A stretch of 64,000 nucleotides of DNA, taken from contig JAXMBK010000003.1 in NCBI GenBank assembly GCA_046349935.1, positions 1,488,001-1,552,000 of the forward strand, given 5' to 3'. Source of the stretch: CAIXSC01 sp046349935. Its GTDB lineage: Bacteria > Planctomycetota > Planctomycetia > Pirellulales > Pirellulaceae. Of this stretch, positions 1-8,950 are shown piece after piece. The translations under genes and the position numbers were made by a program. A model generated the notes under the pieces. It was not told the DNA's origin, searched no databases, and saw nothing but the letters and a program-made list of their open reading frames with translations. The first letter of the stretch is position 1. Each line of letters begins with the position of its first letter.

Positions 1-2946
1 TCGCGCGGCGAGCGCTCGCGAGGCTTCGACGTACGTGAGGTCGTTCAGCAGCGTGAGGGCGTGCAGCGGCGTGTTGGTGCGCAGCGACCGGACCTCGCAG
101 ACGCGGCGTTGCGCACTGTCGAACAAGAATGCCGGCGACGATGAACGTCGCCAGAACGCGTAGATCGACCGCCGGTACTGCTCCGCGCCCTCGGTCGGTT
201 CGTATTTGAAACGCCCCATAAACATCTCTTCCCAGACGCTCACAGGTTGGTACGGTCGTACCGGCGGACCGCCGACGGACGAATTCAGCAGGCCGGCGGC
301 GCGAAGCGCCGAGTCGCGGATCATCCAGGAAGGAAGCCGCATGCGGCCGCCGCGCCACAGCAGCCGGTTCTCGGGATCGTCGATTCGCGGGTCGCTTGCT
401 TCGGCAGCCGTCGCTCCACTCGACGAAACTGTGTAGCCCGCCGCATCCGACGATTGACGATAGGCGGAGCTCGCGACCAACAACCGCAGCACGTGCCGCA
501 GGTCCCAGCCGCTGTCGATGAGTTCCGCGGCCAGCCAATCGAGCAGCTCGGGATGCGTCGGCCGCTCGCCTTGCAAACCAAAGTCTTCAGGCGTGCGGAC
601 GAGCCCCGCGCCGAACACGATCGTCCAGAGATGGTTGGCGAGAACTCGAGCGGTAAGCGGGTTGTCGCGCGCGACGAGCCACCGAGCGAGTCCTAGGCGC
701 GAGCGATCGTCGTTGTTCCAGGGCACGATGGCGGACGGCACATCGCGTTCGACGACCTCCCCCTTCTTGTCCCAAGCGCCGCGGACCAGCACGTGCGTCG
801 GTCGCGGCTCGACACGTTCCGACAGCACCATGACGTCGACCTTCGCGGCCGACTGAGCTTCGGACAACTGCGACTTGGCGATTTGCAGCGCGCGTTTCGC
901 CGACTGGTAGTCGCCGTCGTCGACCAGGAATTGTTCGCGCAGCGCGTCGCGAAGTTTGGCGTCGATGGCTGGGATGTCGGCTGGCTTCGCGGCGGCCAGT
1001 TGTTCGAGCGGCGGTGCGTCGAACCGCTCGAGCGCCGGGCCCGGTTGGTCGGTCAGCGACCAACGAAAGCGACCCAGGTTCGCATGTCCGCGCGTGGAAC
1101 GGTGCTGCATCTCGATCAACAGTTCTTCGTCGTCAGCTAACTCCAGCGGTTCCGACAACGGAAACAGCGCGGCGAACGAGGGGGCGGGTTCCGCGCCGAA
1201 CAAGGCCCAGCCATTGCGCGGGTCGTCGTCGAGCACATGTTTGACGTCGCCGTAGCCGCCGTTCTTGCCGGGGTCGGCGGAGTAGCTCGCGAGCGCCGCA
1301 GCGGGAACGACCTCGCGAACCTGCACCTGGCCGCGGCGGCGAATCTGGAATTTCACATCGGTCAAAATGAAATCGCCCGACTCGCCGCGTCCGAACGCCT
1401 GTTTGGGATGAGCCGGATCGGGGAAGACTTCAAGCTTGAGGCCCGTGATGCGTCGCCAGCGACCATCGACGGACGGAACAACGGGTCCGGCGAGCCGATA
1501 GTCTTCGTGAAACGGGTCGGGACCCGAGACTCGACACGCTTGGTCGGCGTCTAGTTCGAGCTGCGCACCGCTGGCCGACTCGCGCGTCGTCCCGACGAAC
1601 GGTCGCCAGCCGACGAAGCCGTCGCGCGTGAGACTCAGTTGTTGTGCGAGCCACGCTTGAAAGCGCGGTTCCGCGGCGAGCTTTGCGGCCGCGAACTGCG
1701 GCTCGCGCTGCGCGACCAACCGGCGGGCGGCGGCGATGGCGCCGGCCGCGCGCGGCGACTCGTAGGCCAGGTAAGGTTTCGCATTGCGACCGGCGGCCCC
1801 CGTCTCATCGATGCTGTTGAAGAAAGCGGAGAGCCGATAGTAGTCGGCTTGCGAGATCGGATCGTACTTGTGGCTATGGCATTGGCAGCAGCCCAGGGTG
1901 AGACCGAGCCACAAGGCGCCGACCGTGTTGACGCGATCGATGACGTAGTCGATCCGCGATTCTTCGGGATCGCGGCCTCCTTCGCCGTTGGTCATGTGGT
2001 TGCGATGGAAACAAGTGGCCAGCTTCTGCTGCGCCGTCGCCTGGGGCAACAGATCGCCCGCAAACTGTTCGATCGTGAACTGGTCGAAAGGCATCCCCTG
2101 TGCGAAGGCCTCGATTACCCAGTCTCGCCACGGCCAGTTGGTCCGAGTGGCGTCGGCTTGGAAGCCGTCGGTGTCGGAGTAGCGGCTGGCGTCGAGCCAG
2201 AACCAAGCGAGCCGCTCGGCATGGTGAGGCGACGCCAACAGCCGCTCGATCCAGGCTTCGTACGCTTGGTCGTCGGCGCCGGCGGAGAGGTTCGACGTCG
2301 CATTCTCCTGCAGCGACGCGATCGCCTCGCGCGTCGGCGGCAAGCCGGTCAGATCGAGACTCGCGCGGCGCGCGAGCGGGGCGAGCGGCAGTTCGGGGGA
2401 CGGCCGCCAGCCGCGCGACTCGAGTGCGTGCAGGACGAAGCGGTCGATCGGCTGCCGCACCCAGGCGACGTCGCGGACGACGGGAAGCGGCGGACGGCGA
2501 ATCGGTTCAAACGCCCAGTGACCGCCCCAAGCGGCCCCCGAGTCGATCCAGCGGCGCAGCTTGGCGATCTGGTCAGGGGTGAGTCGCCGAGGAGCGGAGG
2601 GCGGGGGCATGACGAGGTCGGGGTCGTTCGACGTGATGCGGCGGATGAGTTCGCTGTGGTCGCTCTTCCCCGCCACGATCACCGGCTGCTCGGTGCGAAG
2701 GGCGCCGTCGCGCGTATCGAGCCGCAAGTCGGCCTCGCGCGTCTGCTCGTCTTGCCCATGACAGTGAAAACAGTTGTCGGACAGGATGGGGAGAATGTCG
2801 CGTCCGAATTGGATCGGAGGTTCGGCGGCCGTCGCGCGATGAGATGCGGCGACGATCAAGCCAACAGCGGCAATGAATCCGCAGGCGATACGGGCGAAGC
2901 ACCACATCGGCTGGGAAGCGGGCGAGTAATGGGGCGGGCGGTTCAT
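1..2946 (-). CDS. PSCyt1/DUF1549/DUF1553 cytochrome-domain protein, 3' end cut by window
   Basis: The minus-strand frame stays open from an ATG at 2946 to the window edge, giving 982 codons with the stop lying outside. The start is followed by a hydrophobic segment (about residues 17-41) that reads as an export signal. A haem-binding motif CFHCH comes next, in the context FGRDILPILSDNCFHCHG, which is the planctomycete cytochrome C (PSCyt1) domain. The DUF1549 and DUF1553 (PSD1) regions follow. The last visible residues, NTPLHALTLLNDLTYVEASR, match the conserved end of the two complete paralogues in this window, so only a short C-terminal piece is missing. The family is exported and often sits beside a DUF1501 gene; its biochemical role is not established. 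A DUF1501 partner, if present, would lie to the left of the window. Confidence 0.9.
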   Translation of the reverse strand, partial: MNRPPHYSPASQPMWCFARIACGFIAAVGLIVAASHRATAAEPPIQFGRDILPILSDNCFHCHGQDEQTREADLRLDTRDGALRTEQPVIVAGKSDHSELIRRITSNDPDLVMPPPSAPRRLTPDQIAKLRRWIDSGAAWGGHWAFEPIRRPPLPVVRDVAWVRQPIDRFVLHALESRGWRPSPELPLAPLARRASLDLTGLPPTREAIASLQENATSNLSAGADDQAYEAWIERLLASPHHAERLAWFWLDASRYSDTDGFQADATRTNWPWRDWVIEAFAQGMPFDQFTIEQFAGDLLPQATAQQKLATCFHRNHMTNGEGGRDPEESRIDYVIDRVNTVGALWLGLTLGCCQCHSHKYDPISQADYYRLSAFFNSIDETGAAGRNAKPYLAYESPRAAGAIAAARRLVAQREPQFAAAKLAAEPRFQAWLAQQLSLTRDGFVGWRPFVGTTRESASGAQLELDADQACRVSGPDPFHEDYRLAGPVVPSVDGRWRRITGLKLEVFPDPAHPKQAFGRGESGDFILTDVKFQIRRRGQVQVREVVPAAALASYSADPGKNGGYGDVKHVLDDDPRNGWALFGAEPAPSFAALFPLSEPLELADDEELLIEMQHRSTRGHANLGRFRWSLTDQPGPALERFDAPPLEQLAAAKPADIPAIDAKLRDALREQFLVDDGDYQSAKRALQIAKSQLSEAQSAAKVDVMVLSERVEPRPTHVLVRGAWDKKGEVVERDVPSAIVPWNNDDRSRLGLARWLVARDNPLTARVLANHLWTIVFGAGLVRTPEDFGLQGERPTHPELLDWLAAELIDSGWDLRHVLRLLVASSAYRQSSDAAGYTVSSSGATAAEASDPRIDDPENRLLWRGGRMRLPSWMIRDSALRAAGLLNSSVGGPPVRPYQPVSVWEEMFMGRFKYEPTEGAEQYRRSIYAFWRRSSSPAFLFDSAQRRVCEVRSLRTNTPLHALTLLNDLTYVEASRALAAR

Positions 2947-3180
2947 ACGCTCGATGATAGACCAACGCCCCGCACCCGGGCCACTGTTGATTGGCAACGC
3001 GCGGCGCAAGTTCATGCTCCCTTCTCCTCGTCGGCTTTGCGACGGGGAGAAGGGTCGGGGATGAGGGGTGGAGACAGGAGATGGGGAAACAGGCTAGAAG
3101 CCTGTTCTACGGTCGACGTTGCGACGGGGAGATTCGGTAGGTGGGCCGATGCGCCAGGCTACTCATCCTATCGCAGCTCA
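2947..3180. other. Intergenic stretch with two palindromic elements
   Basis: No gene is seen here. The stretch holds an inverted repeat of the CTTCTCC/GGAGAAG type at about 3023-3056 and one copy of the dispersed CAGGCT-AGAAGCCTG palindrome at 3088-3112. Both elements lie between the 5' end of the PSCyt1 gene and the 3' end of the PfkB gene. Confidence 0.6.
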
Positions 3181-4140
3181 TCATGTTCCGTGTTCCGCGA
3201 TCCTAGCCAGCGCGACGGTCGCGTCCCAGTCGCGGATGGCGGCGGACGCGCCGAGCGCCGTGACGCTGCAGGCCCCGGCGGCGGCGGCGATGCGACCGGC
3301 GGCGGCCAGCGGCAGGTCGCGGGCGAGAGCGGCGATCAGACCGGCGTAGAACGAATCGCCGGCGCCGGTCGTGTCGACGACCGGTCCCGGCGGCGCGACG
3401 GCGGCGATCGACACAGGCGACTCGCCCGGTCCCCACAACAAAGCGCCCGCCTCCCCCAGCTTGATCCCCAAAATGGCTTGCGGCGCATAGCGGCGGTAGA
3501 CATCGAGCATCCGACGCGGGTCGGTCTCGCCCGTTTGCTGCTGCGCCTCGGAGTAGCTGGGGACGTAGAGATCGAGGTGCGGGAGGATGCGGTCGAGGCC
3601 GGCGAGCGAACCGCCGCCGTTGGTCGCGTCGAGCGCCGTGCGGCAGCCCGTCTCGCGGATCGCGCGCATCACTTCGGGCAGGTCGGCTTCCAAGTTCGGC
3701 AGGAGGTTGTAGTAGCCGACCAGCGCGTAGCGCGCGGCGGCGAAGCGGTCGAGTCGATCGAGCAAGAATCGGCGGTCGATGCGTTGCGACGCGCCAGCGC
3801 GAAAGGCGAACGTGTGTTCGCGGTCCGCGCCGACCATGACCAGCGTCGTGCTGCTGGGATCGTCGACCTCGATCAAGTCGCGCACGTCGAGTCGCTCGGC
3901 GATCAGCCGACGTCGAATGAGTTCGCCCCACGGGTCGCGGCCCACCAGCCCCAGCGCGGCGACTCGAAGTCCGAGTCGCGCGAGGGCGATGCCCGCGTTG
4001 GGGACGATGCCGCCGGCGACGGCTTCGAGCGACGCGAGAGGTACGAGTCCACGGTGCGCGAGCGGCTGGTGGAGCGGCAGGGGGCCGGCGACCAGATCGA
4101 GGCACGTTTCGCCGCAGACGACGCAATCCCAGGCAGCCAT
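3181..4140 (-). CDS. PfkB-family carbohydrate kinase
   Basis: This 319-residue protein is full length for the PfkB/ribokinase family. The N-terminal half has the glycine-rich substrate region AGGIVPNAGIALARLG, and the C-terminal half has the signature DTTGAGDSFYAG, whose GAGD aspartate (about residue 266) is the catalytic base. The family phosphorylates a sugar or nucleoside hydroxyl with ATP in the cytoplasm. The substrate cannot be read from the sequence. The gene starts back to back with the aldolase-like gene at 4159, only 18 bases away, which suggests shared regulation and a kinase/aldolase pair in sugar use. The family call is firm; the substrate is unknown. Confidence 0.9.
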   Translation of the reverse strand: MAAWDCVVCGETCLDLVAGPLPLHQPLAHRGLVPLASLEAVAGGIVPNAGIALARLGLRVAALGLVGRDPWGELIRRRLIAERLDVRDLIEVDDPSSTTLVMVGADREHTFAFRAGASQRIDRRFLLDRLDRFAAARYALVGYYNLLPNLEADLPEVMRAIRETGCRTALDATNGGGSLAGLDRILPHLDLYVPSYSEAQQQTGETDPRRMLDVYRRYAPQAILGIKLGEAGALLWGPGESPVSIAAVAPPGPVVDTTGAGDSFYAGLIAALARDLPLAAAGRIAAAAGACSVTALGASAAIRDWDATVALARIAEHGT

Positions 4141-4158
4141 ACGCTACACTACGCCCCT

Positions 4159-5202
4159 ATGGAAAACTCGATGGAAAAGACGATGGAAAAGACCGTGGAA
4201 AAAACCTTCGACTTGAAGATTCGTCGCATCTTATCCGATTCCAGCTGCCGCGATTTTATCCTGGCCGACGCCAAGGATGCGGACATGGGTTTCGGGCTCG
4301 CCGCCCCCGGTCGCAACCACGGCGCCGACGCACATCATTTCCACTACCGGTCGCTAGCGCAGTTCCGCGAATACATTCGCGAGATCGTGCGCGCACAGGC
4401 GGTCGACATCATGCTGATGAGCGTCAGCACGAGCGACCAATTGACGTTGTCCGAGCGTTTGTTCGACGGCAGTCCGGTGACGCCGGCCATTCGCGCCAAC
4501 GACACGACCGACATCTGGTTGGGAGAGAGCGGCGACTACAAGCATCAGCCGTCGCGCGCGTTCCGCACCACGACGATCGACCACGCTCAATGCGGTCGTT
4601 CGCAGTGCACCCCCGCCGAACGCCTCCAAGGCGTCGACCTGGGACTGTATTCGATCACGTTCAATAACGACGCCGTGATCGACCGCGAGGCGCTAGAGCA
4701 CTACAAGGCGTTTCGGATCGAGGCGGAGCAAAAGGGCTTCCGTCACTTTCTGGAAGTGTTCGCGCCGAATGCGCCGCTGAAGAAGATTGAAGACGAGGCG
4801 CGATTTGTGAACGACGCGATTGTGCGGACGCTGGCCGGCGTGCCGCGCGCCGGTCGGCCGATGTTCTTGAAGATTCCTTATTACGGTCCGCGGGCGATGG
4901 AGGCGTTGGTGCACTACGACCCGACGCTCATCGTCGGCATCCTCGGCGGCTCGGCCGGCACCACTCACGACGCCTTCCGCATGCTGTGGGAAGCGAAGAA
5001 GTATGGCGCTCGAGCGGCGTTGTTCGGGCGGAAGATCAACAACGCCGAACACCAGTTGACGTTCTTGCGCTACCTGCGCGCCGTCGCCGACGACCAGCTT
5101 GAACCGGCCGAAGCCGTACGAGCCTATCACGGCGATTTGGAGCGACAGGGGATCGAACGCCATCGCCCGCTGGACGAGGACCTTGAGCTGACGCAGGTGT
5201 AA
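4159..5202 (+). CDS. Class I aldolase-like TIM-barrel protein
   Basis: This 347-residue protein starts at ATG 4159, just upstream of a short run of repeated MEK-T units (MENSMEKTMEKTVEKT). It has no signal peptide. The segment MFLKIPYYG (about residue 236) carries a lysine placed like the Schiff-base lysine of DeoC/FbaB/LacD-type aldolases, and the following VGILGGSAGTTHDAF resembles a C-terminal phosphate-binding region. This points to a lyase on a phosphorylated sugar, but the assignment rests on motif resemblance. It is divergent from the PfkB kinase, which could supply the phosphorylated substrate. The open frame extends far upstream (to 1639), but that part is antisense to two real genes and is not part of this protein. 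Confidence 0.65.
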   Translation: MENSMEKTMEKTVEKTFDLKIRRILSDSSCRDFILADAKDADMGFGLAAPGRNHGADAHHFHYRSLAQFREYIREIVRAQAVDIMLMSVSTSDQLTLSERLFDGSPVTPAIRANDTTDIWLGESGDYKHQPSRAFRTTTIDHAQCGRSQCTPAERLQGVDLGLYSITFNNDAVIDREALEHYKAFRIEAEQKGFRHFLEVFAPNAPLKKIEDEARFVNDAIVRTLAGVPRAGRPMFLKIPYYGPRAMEALVHYDPTLIVGILGGSAGTTHDAFRMLWEAKKYGARAALFGRKINNAEHQLTFLRYLRAVADDQLEPAEAVRAYHGDLERQGIERHRPLDEDLELTQV

Positions 5203-5308
5203 CGATGCAGCCGAGTGTTGAATTGCCGACAAGCGATCGACATTTCAGCCGACGCCACGATAGCGGACAGCTGCGGAAAATGAGCGGTCGATGCACCGTC
5301 GATTCGGC

Positions 5309-5334
5309 AGCCGGGTGCTAGCGCCCCGTCGGCT
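5309..5334. repeat. Short imperfect palindrome overlapping a stop codon
   Basis: The motif AGCCGGGTGCTAGCGC followed by a CGGCT end forms an inverted repeat. A near-identical copy sits at 11498-11523. Both lie at the 3' end of a minus-strand gene, and here the element overlaps the stop codon of the LodA-like gene. A role as a convergent-gene terminator is an inference. Confidence 0.5.
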
Positions 5335-8300
5335 ATGGGTTCCGTTCGGTTTCCACGTATCGGTCTCCCTCGGCGACGATGAAGCCCAGTTCGAACCAGC
5401 GTCGAACCATATCCATGCGCGACCCAACCTTGCCGCGCGTCCAGTTCTGGTAATCCTCGCTCGTTCGTTCTTGAACGGTGATCGGCCGCTGCTGGGGCCA
5501 CCAGGGAACGATGCGTCCGTCGTGCTGTTCCGCGGCGCAATCGCGGAAGTCGGCTTGCCAGGGGACCGCCATTTGTCGCGTGATGTCGCCGGCACGGAGT
5601 CCTGTACCGTCGAGTCGATAGGGCTCCACGAGTTGGACGACGTCGCGCAGCATCCATCCGGCTTCAATGCCGGGGAAAAACGCACCGCCGGCGCAGTTTT
5701 CGAGCGCCGCTTGGTCGAGCCCTTCGGGGGTGATTTCCATGGGCGGCGTCGGCGGTCCCTCCGACGAGTCATCCTTGAACTGCCCAATGCTCCAGAGTCG
5801 CAGCAGTTCGTACATCGTCGGCGTGACCGCGAGTCCGCCGGGCCCTTGTCGGCTCCAGCGGTTGCTATCGTCCAACAATTGCGGCATGTTTTGCTTTGGG
5901 CCGCCACCTGCAGGGCCTGGCGGACGGAGTCGTCCAAAGATCTTGGCGCGCACGGCTGGCGACGCCGAGCTCGCGGCGCTCAATGGAACGTGCACGGCTT
6001 CGGCTTCTTGAAACACCCACTGCGTTTCGACGGCGCGTTGCATGACAGGCAGGATATCGAAGCGAAACGACGGCTGATCGGGAACCGTCTTCCACCCTTT
6101 GTCGATCGCGCGCTGCGTGAGCATGTCGTACAGCGTGACGATGTTGCGAAGGGCTGGCGCGAATTTGGGCGGACCGCACAACACCCATGCGCTCTTCACC
6201 TTCACTTCGCGACTGCCGAAGACGACCTTCGCTGTGACGGGCCCGTCGGACGTCGTGTCGAACCAACCATCGTTATTGGCGTAGTTCGTGACCGGCTCGT
6301 TCCACGGCGATCGCGCGCTTCCTTCGCCGCCCAGCACGACGAGTCGTCCTTCGGCGTCGGTATGGATCTCGCCCAGATAGATGCCGTCGATGCGGCGCGG
6401 CGAGGCGCCTCGCCAACCCGTGAAGGAACCGTGGTCGAACGCGGCCGCTTGATTGGGGCCGTCGAGGCTGCGCGGGCCCGGAGTGATTTCCAGCGTGCCG
6501 CGATTGGCTTCGGGTACATGAGCATTTCGCGGCTCGGACGTCGAAGTCAGTCCTTCAAAGCGACGGAAGGCCGCCTTCCGATTCGCCAGTTCGACCGTCC
6601 ACGTAATCGATGCTTCCGCGGCCGTGATCTCGCCGATCAACTTGCCGTCGGCGTCGTAGCCGTAAAGACGAAAGCGAGCTGCCTGACGGCGCACCTTTCC
6701 GTTGCGCTTATAGCCGCCCGCGGGGGGACTCGCTTCGTAGGGGCGTTCGGGACCGATGAAGTAGTCGTCCGCCGACGCCGGGAACGACGGCGCACCGTCA
6801 ATGAACCCCGCGTTGCCGACGCGCGCCACGCCGATCGCCGGATGGATCTTCACGGTGGCCACTTGCGCCCAACGATCGACCTCGACCGCCGGCTCGTTAG
6901 TCGACGGCGCAACCGGCGTTGTTCCTGAATCCGCGAGACTCTGGATCCAATCACGGACCACCTGTAGTTCCTCGTCGCTGAACTCGCCCGACATGACGCC
7001 GTCAGGATCGGACATTTGCAGATAGACGGCGCTCTCTTCCGGCTTTCCTGGAACGACGAGCGGCTTTCCTGCAAAGGGAGCTCGGATCGCGTTGCCGGAG
7101 CGGAGAAAGGCGAGGATCGCCGGGTAGTTCTTATCGCGAAACAACTGTCGCAGCGAGACGGCGCCCGTCGGGATGCCGGCGTGCCGCGCAGCCGCTTCGG
7201 GCTGGCGGCTGTCTAACAAACCAAGCAAAGCCTGTTCCTGCGGAGTCGGGCCGTCGACGGGCGAATCGACAGGCGGGGCGACCGGTTCGTCGTCCGGCTG
7301 TTCGTCCGCGGTCAGAGTTTCGCCCAGCTTAAGGAGCAGGCTTCGATCGGCCGTCTTCATGCGACGAAGCACGGGCTGCATGTTGCCCGCCGCTTCGAGT
7401 CCTTGGATGATGGCCAGGCTGCGGCGGAGGCGACGCCGAATCAAAGCGTTCTGCGACTCTGGTTCGGCGGGCAAGTTGATCACATCCGGCAAGCCGAAAG
7501 GCAGGGCCGCGACGATGTCCGCGACGGCGGCGCGCGGGAGTTTCGTCAGGATGTCCGACAGATCTTTCAACGGCCTCATCCCACCGCTGAAGGACCAAGT
7601 CACGAGCGCAGTGCGCAACGTTTCGTCGGCGGGAAAGTAATGTTGAAGCACGGCCAGCAGCGTGGCATAGCGCAAGTTTGCAAGTCGCGCCCAGTCGCCT
7701 GTCGACTCGTTGGAGATGGCGTTGACGTCTGTCGAGTCCGGGTCGACGAATGGATTCAAGGGAACTTCGCGAGTCGGATTCCACTCGCCTTGCAGCGGAA
7801 ATGGCAATTGGCCTTCCCCCTTGAAGATCGCGAGAAACCGTTCGAAGTGCGAAGGCTGAGGCGTCGTCCCGGGGGCGGCCGACATCCCCTCGCCCTGGAC
7901 GCTGATGTCTTCCAGCGCTACAAGGCACCTCTCGCGCGTTGCGACGTCGAACACGCGAATCGCCCCTGAACTCCAGCTACCGCCAGGCGCTTGTCGAGCG
8001 TGCGAGGCTGGATCGAGATCGACGTCGCGCAGATGCCATTCGTCGATCGACATCTCCGGGAATTCGCGATAGAGCCTCTGAGCCATCTCGTAGACGGCTT
8101 GAAACCAGGGACCTCGAGCCGCGTTGGCCTCCAAATCTTCATGGCGCGAGAAGATCACGCCGAGCACTGCATACAGAACGCCCACGTGGTTGATTTGCGT
8201 CGCACCGCCCTGGGTCGCCAATCGAACGACTTCCTCCAGTCCCGTCGCACTCGGAGGCGACTCGGCGACGATGTATCGAGCCAGCGACACGGGCCCGAGT

Positions 8301-8788
8301 CGCTCGAGGTTCATCGGGAAGGGATACAACTGCTTGCGAGGAGGGAAGTCTTCGCGCTCGAAGTTCGGCGGCTGACGCACGAACAGCAAGAGATTCTGCA
8401 CCGTCATCAGGTGCCCCATCTCCTCGGTCGCAATTTCAACGATTTTATCCTTCCAATCTTGGACGGCCTTCTGCTGCCCTTCTGTCAACGTGCCGTCGCT
8501 GGAGTCTTTCAGCGAATAGGCGGCGTACAGGTACTGGACCATCAGCGCATGCTCGATCTCGGCGGCCGTGTCGAGCAGAAAGCGGGCCTTCGCCAACGGC
8601 GCGGCGTACTCGCTGAGATCCGGCAACGCCAATTCCATGGCGCTGGCCGCCGCACCTGAGCCAAAGGCCGCCGCTGCGATATCGGCGTTCGCCGCATCGG
8701 GCGGCGCAGCCATCGCCAGAGAACGCAGCGCAGGAGATTCGCGTTCCGAAACCGTAACTCGCCGCCATCGAATCGCAGGGGTCGCCAT
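5333..8788 (-). CDS. Ferritin-like / LodA-like fusion oxidase
   Basis: The start is set at ATG 8788, which has GAGG six bases upstream; a GTG at 8815 is in frame but less well placed. The protein is 1151 residues. The N-terminal third (about 50-300) is a ferritin-like domain related to iminophenyl-pyruvate dimer synthases, with helices EIEHALMVQYLYAA and EIATEEMGHLMTVQ carrying Glu and ExxH metal ligands. A middle segment (about 560-630) resembles a PSCyt1 cytochrome (VPGKPEESAVYLQM) but has no CxxCH. From about residue 640 the protein matches the LodA/GoxA family (KIHPAIGVARVGN, DDYFIGPE, WFDTTSDGPVTA, KFAPALRNIVTLYD). That family oxidises amino acids using a cysteine tryptophylquinone made from its own Cys and Trp; here the Cys cannot be placed with confidence. 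No LodB-type flavoprotein is nearby. Confidence 0.85.
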   Translation of the reverse strand: MATPAIRWRRVTVSERESPALRSLAMAAPPDAANADIAAAAFGSGAAASAMELALPDLSEYAAPLAKARFLLDTAAEIEHALMVQYLYAAYSLKDSSDGTLTEGQQKAVQDWKDKIVEIATEEMGHLMTVQNLLLFVRQPPNFEREDFPPRKQLYPFPMNLERLGPVSLARYIVAESPPSATGLEEVVRLATQGGATQINHVGVLYAVLGVIFSRHEDLEANAARGPWFQAVYEMAQRLYREFPEMSIDEWHLRDVDLDPASHARQAPGGSWSSGAIRVFDVATRERCLVALEDISVQGEGMSAAPGTTPQPSHFERFLAIFKGEGQLPFPLQGEWNPTREVPLNPFVDPDSTDVNAISNESTGDWARLANLRYATLLAVLQHYFPADETLRTALVTWSFSGGMRPLKDLSDILTKLPRAAVADIVAALPFGLPDVINLPAEPESQNALIRRRLRRSLAIIQGLEAAGNMQPVLRRMKTADRSLLLKLGETLTADEQPDDEPVAPPVDSPVDGPTPQEQALLGLLDSRQPEAAARHAGIPTGAVSLRQLFRDKNYPAILAFLRSGNAIRAPFAGKPLVVPGKPEESAVYLQMSDPDGVMSGEFSDEELQVVRDWIQSLADSGTTPVAPSTNEPAVEVDRWAQVATVKIHPAIGVARVGNAGFIDGAPSFPASADDYFIGPERPYEASPPAGGYKRNGKVRRQAARFRLYGYDADGKLIGEITAAEASITWTVELANRKAAFRRFEGLTSTSEPRNAHVPEANRGTLEITPGPRSLDGPNQAAAFDHGSFTGWRGASPRRIDGIYLGEIHTDAEGRLVVLGGEGSARSPWNEPVTNYANNDGWFDTTSDGPVTAKVVFGSREVKVKSAWVLCGPPKFAPALRNIVTLYDMLTQRAIDKGWKTVPDQPSFRFDILPVMQRAVETQWVFQEAEAVHVPLSAASSASPAVRAKIFGRLRPPGPAGGGPKQNMPQLLDDSNRWSRQGPGGLAVTPTMYELLRLWSIGQFKDDSSEGPPTPPMEITPEGLDQAALENCAGGAFFPGIEAGWMLRDVVQLVEPYRLDGTGLRAGDITRQMAVPWQADFRDCAAEQHDGRIVPWWPQQRPITVQERTSEDYQNWTRGKVGSRMDMVRRWFELGFIVAEGDRYVETERNP

Positions 8789-8950
8789 GAATCGCCTCGA
8801 GGTAAGAACCGGCACGGATCAAACAGTGCCGCCATCCTCGAAAAAACCAAGGCGCAAACAATGACCTATTCAGACTAGCCGCCGCGTTTTGAAGTTGCGC
8901 AGTCTTGGGGATTTGGCGTCATCGCAGACTGTCACCAGTGCGGTTTGCTC
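8789..8950. other. Upstream region of the LodA-like gene
   Basis: This stretch holds the leader of the minus-strand LodA-like gene and the left edge of the tandem array. The SD-like GAGG lies at about 8795-8798. No convincing gene or promoter box could be picked out. Confidence 0.4.

Noticed and set aside
1639..4158. Plus-strand open frame joined to the aldolase-like gene
   Set aside because: It runs antisense to the PSCyt1 and PfkB genes and has no protein-like pattern until 4159. High GC keeps antisense frames open.
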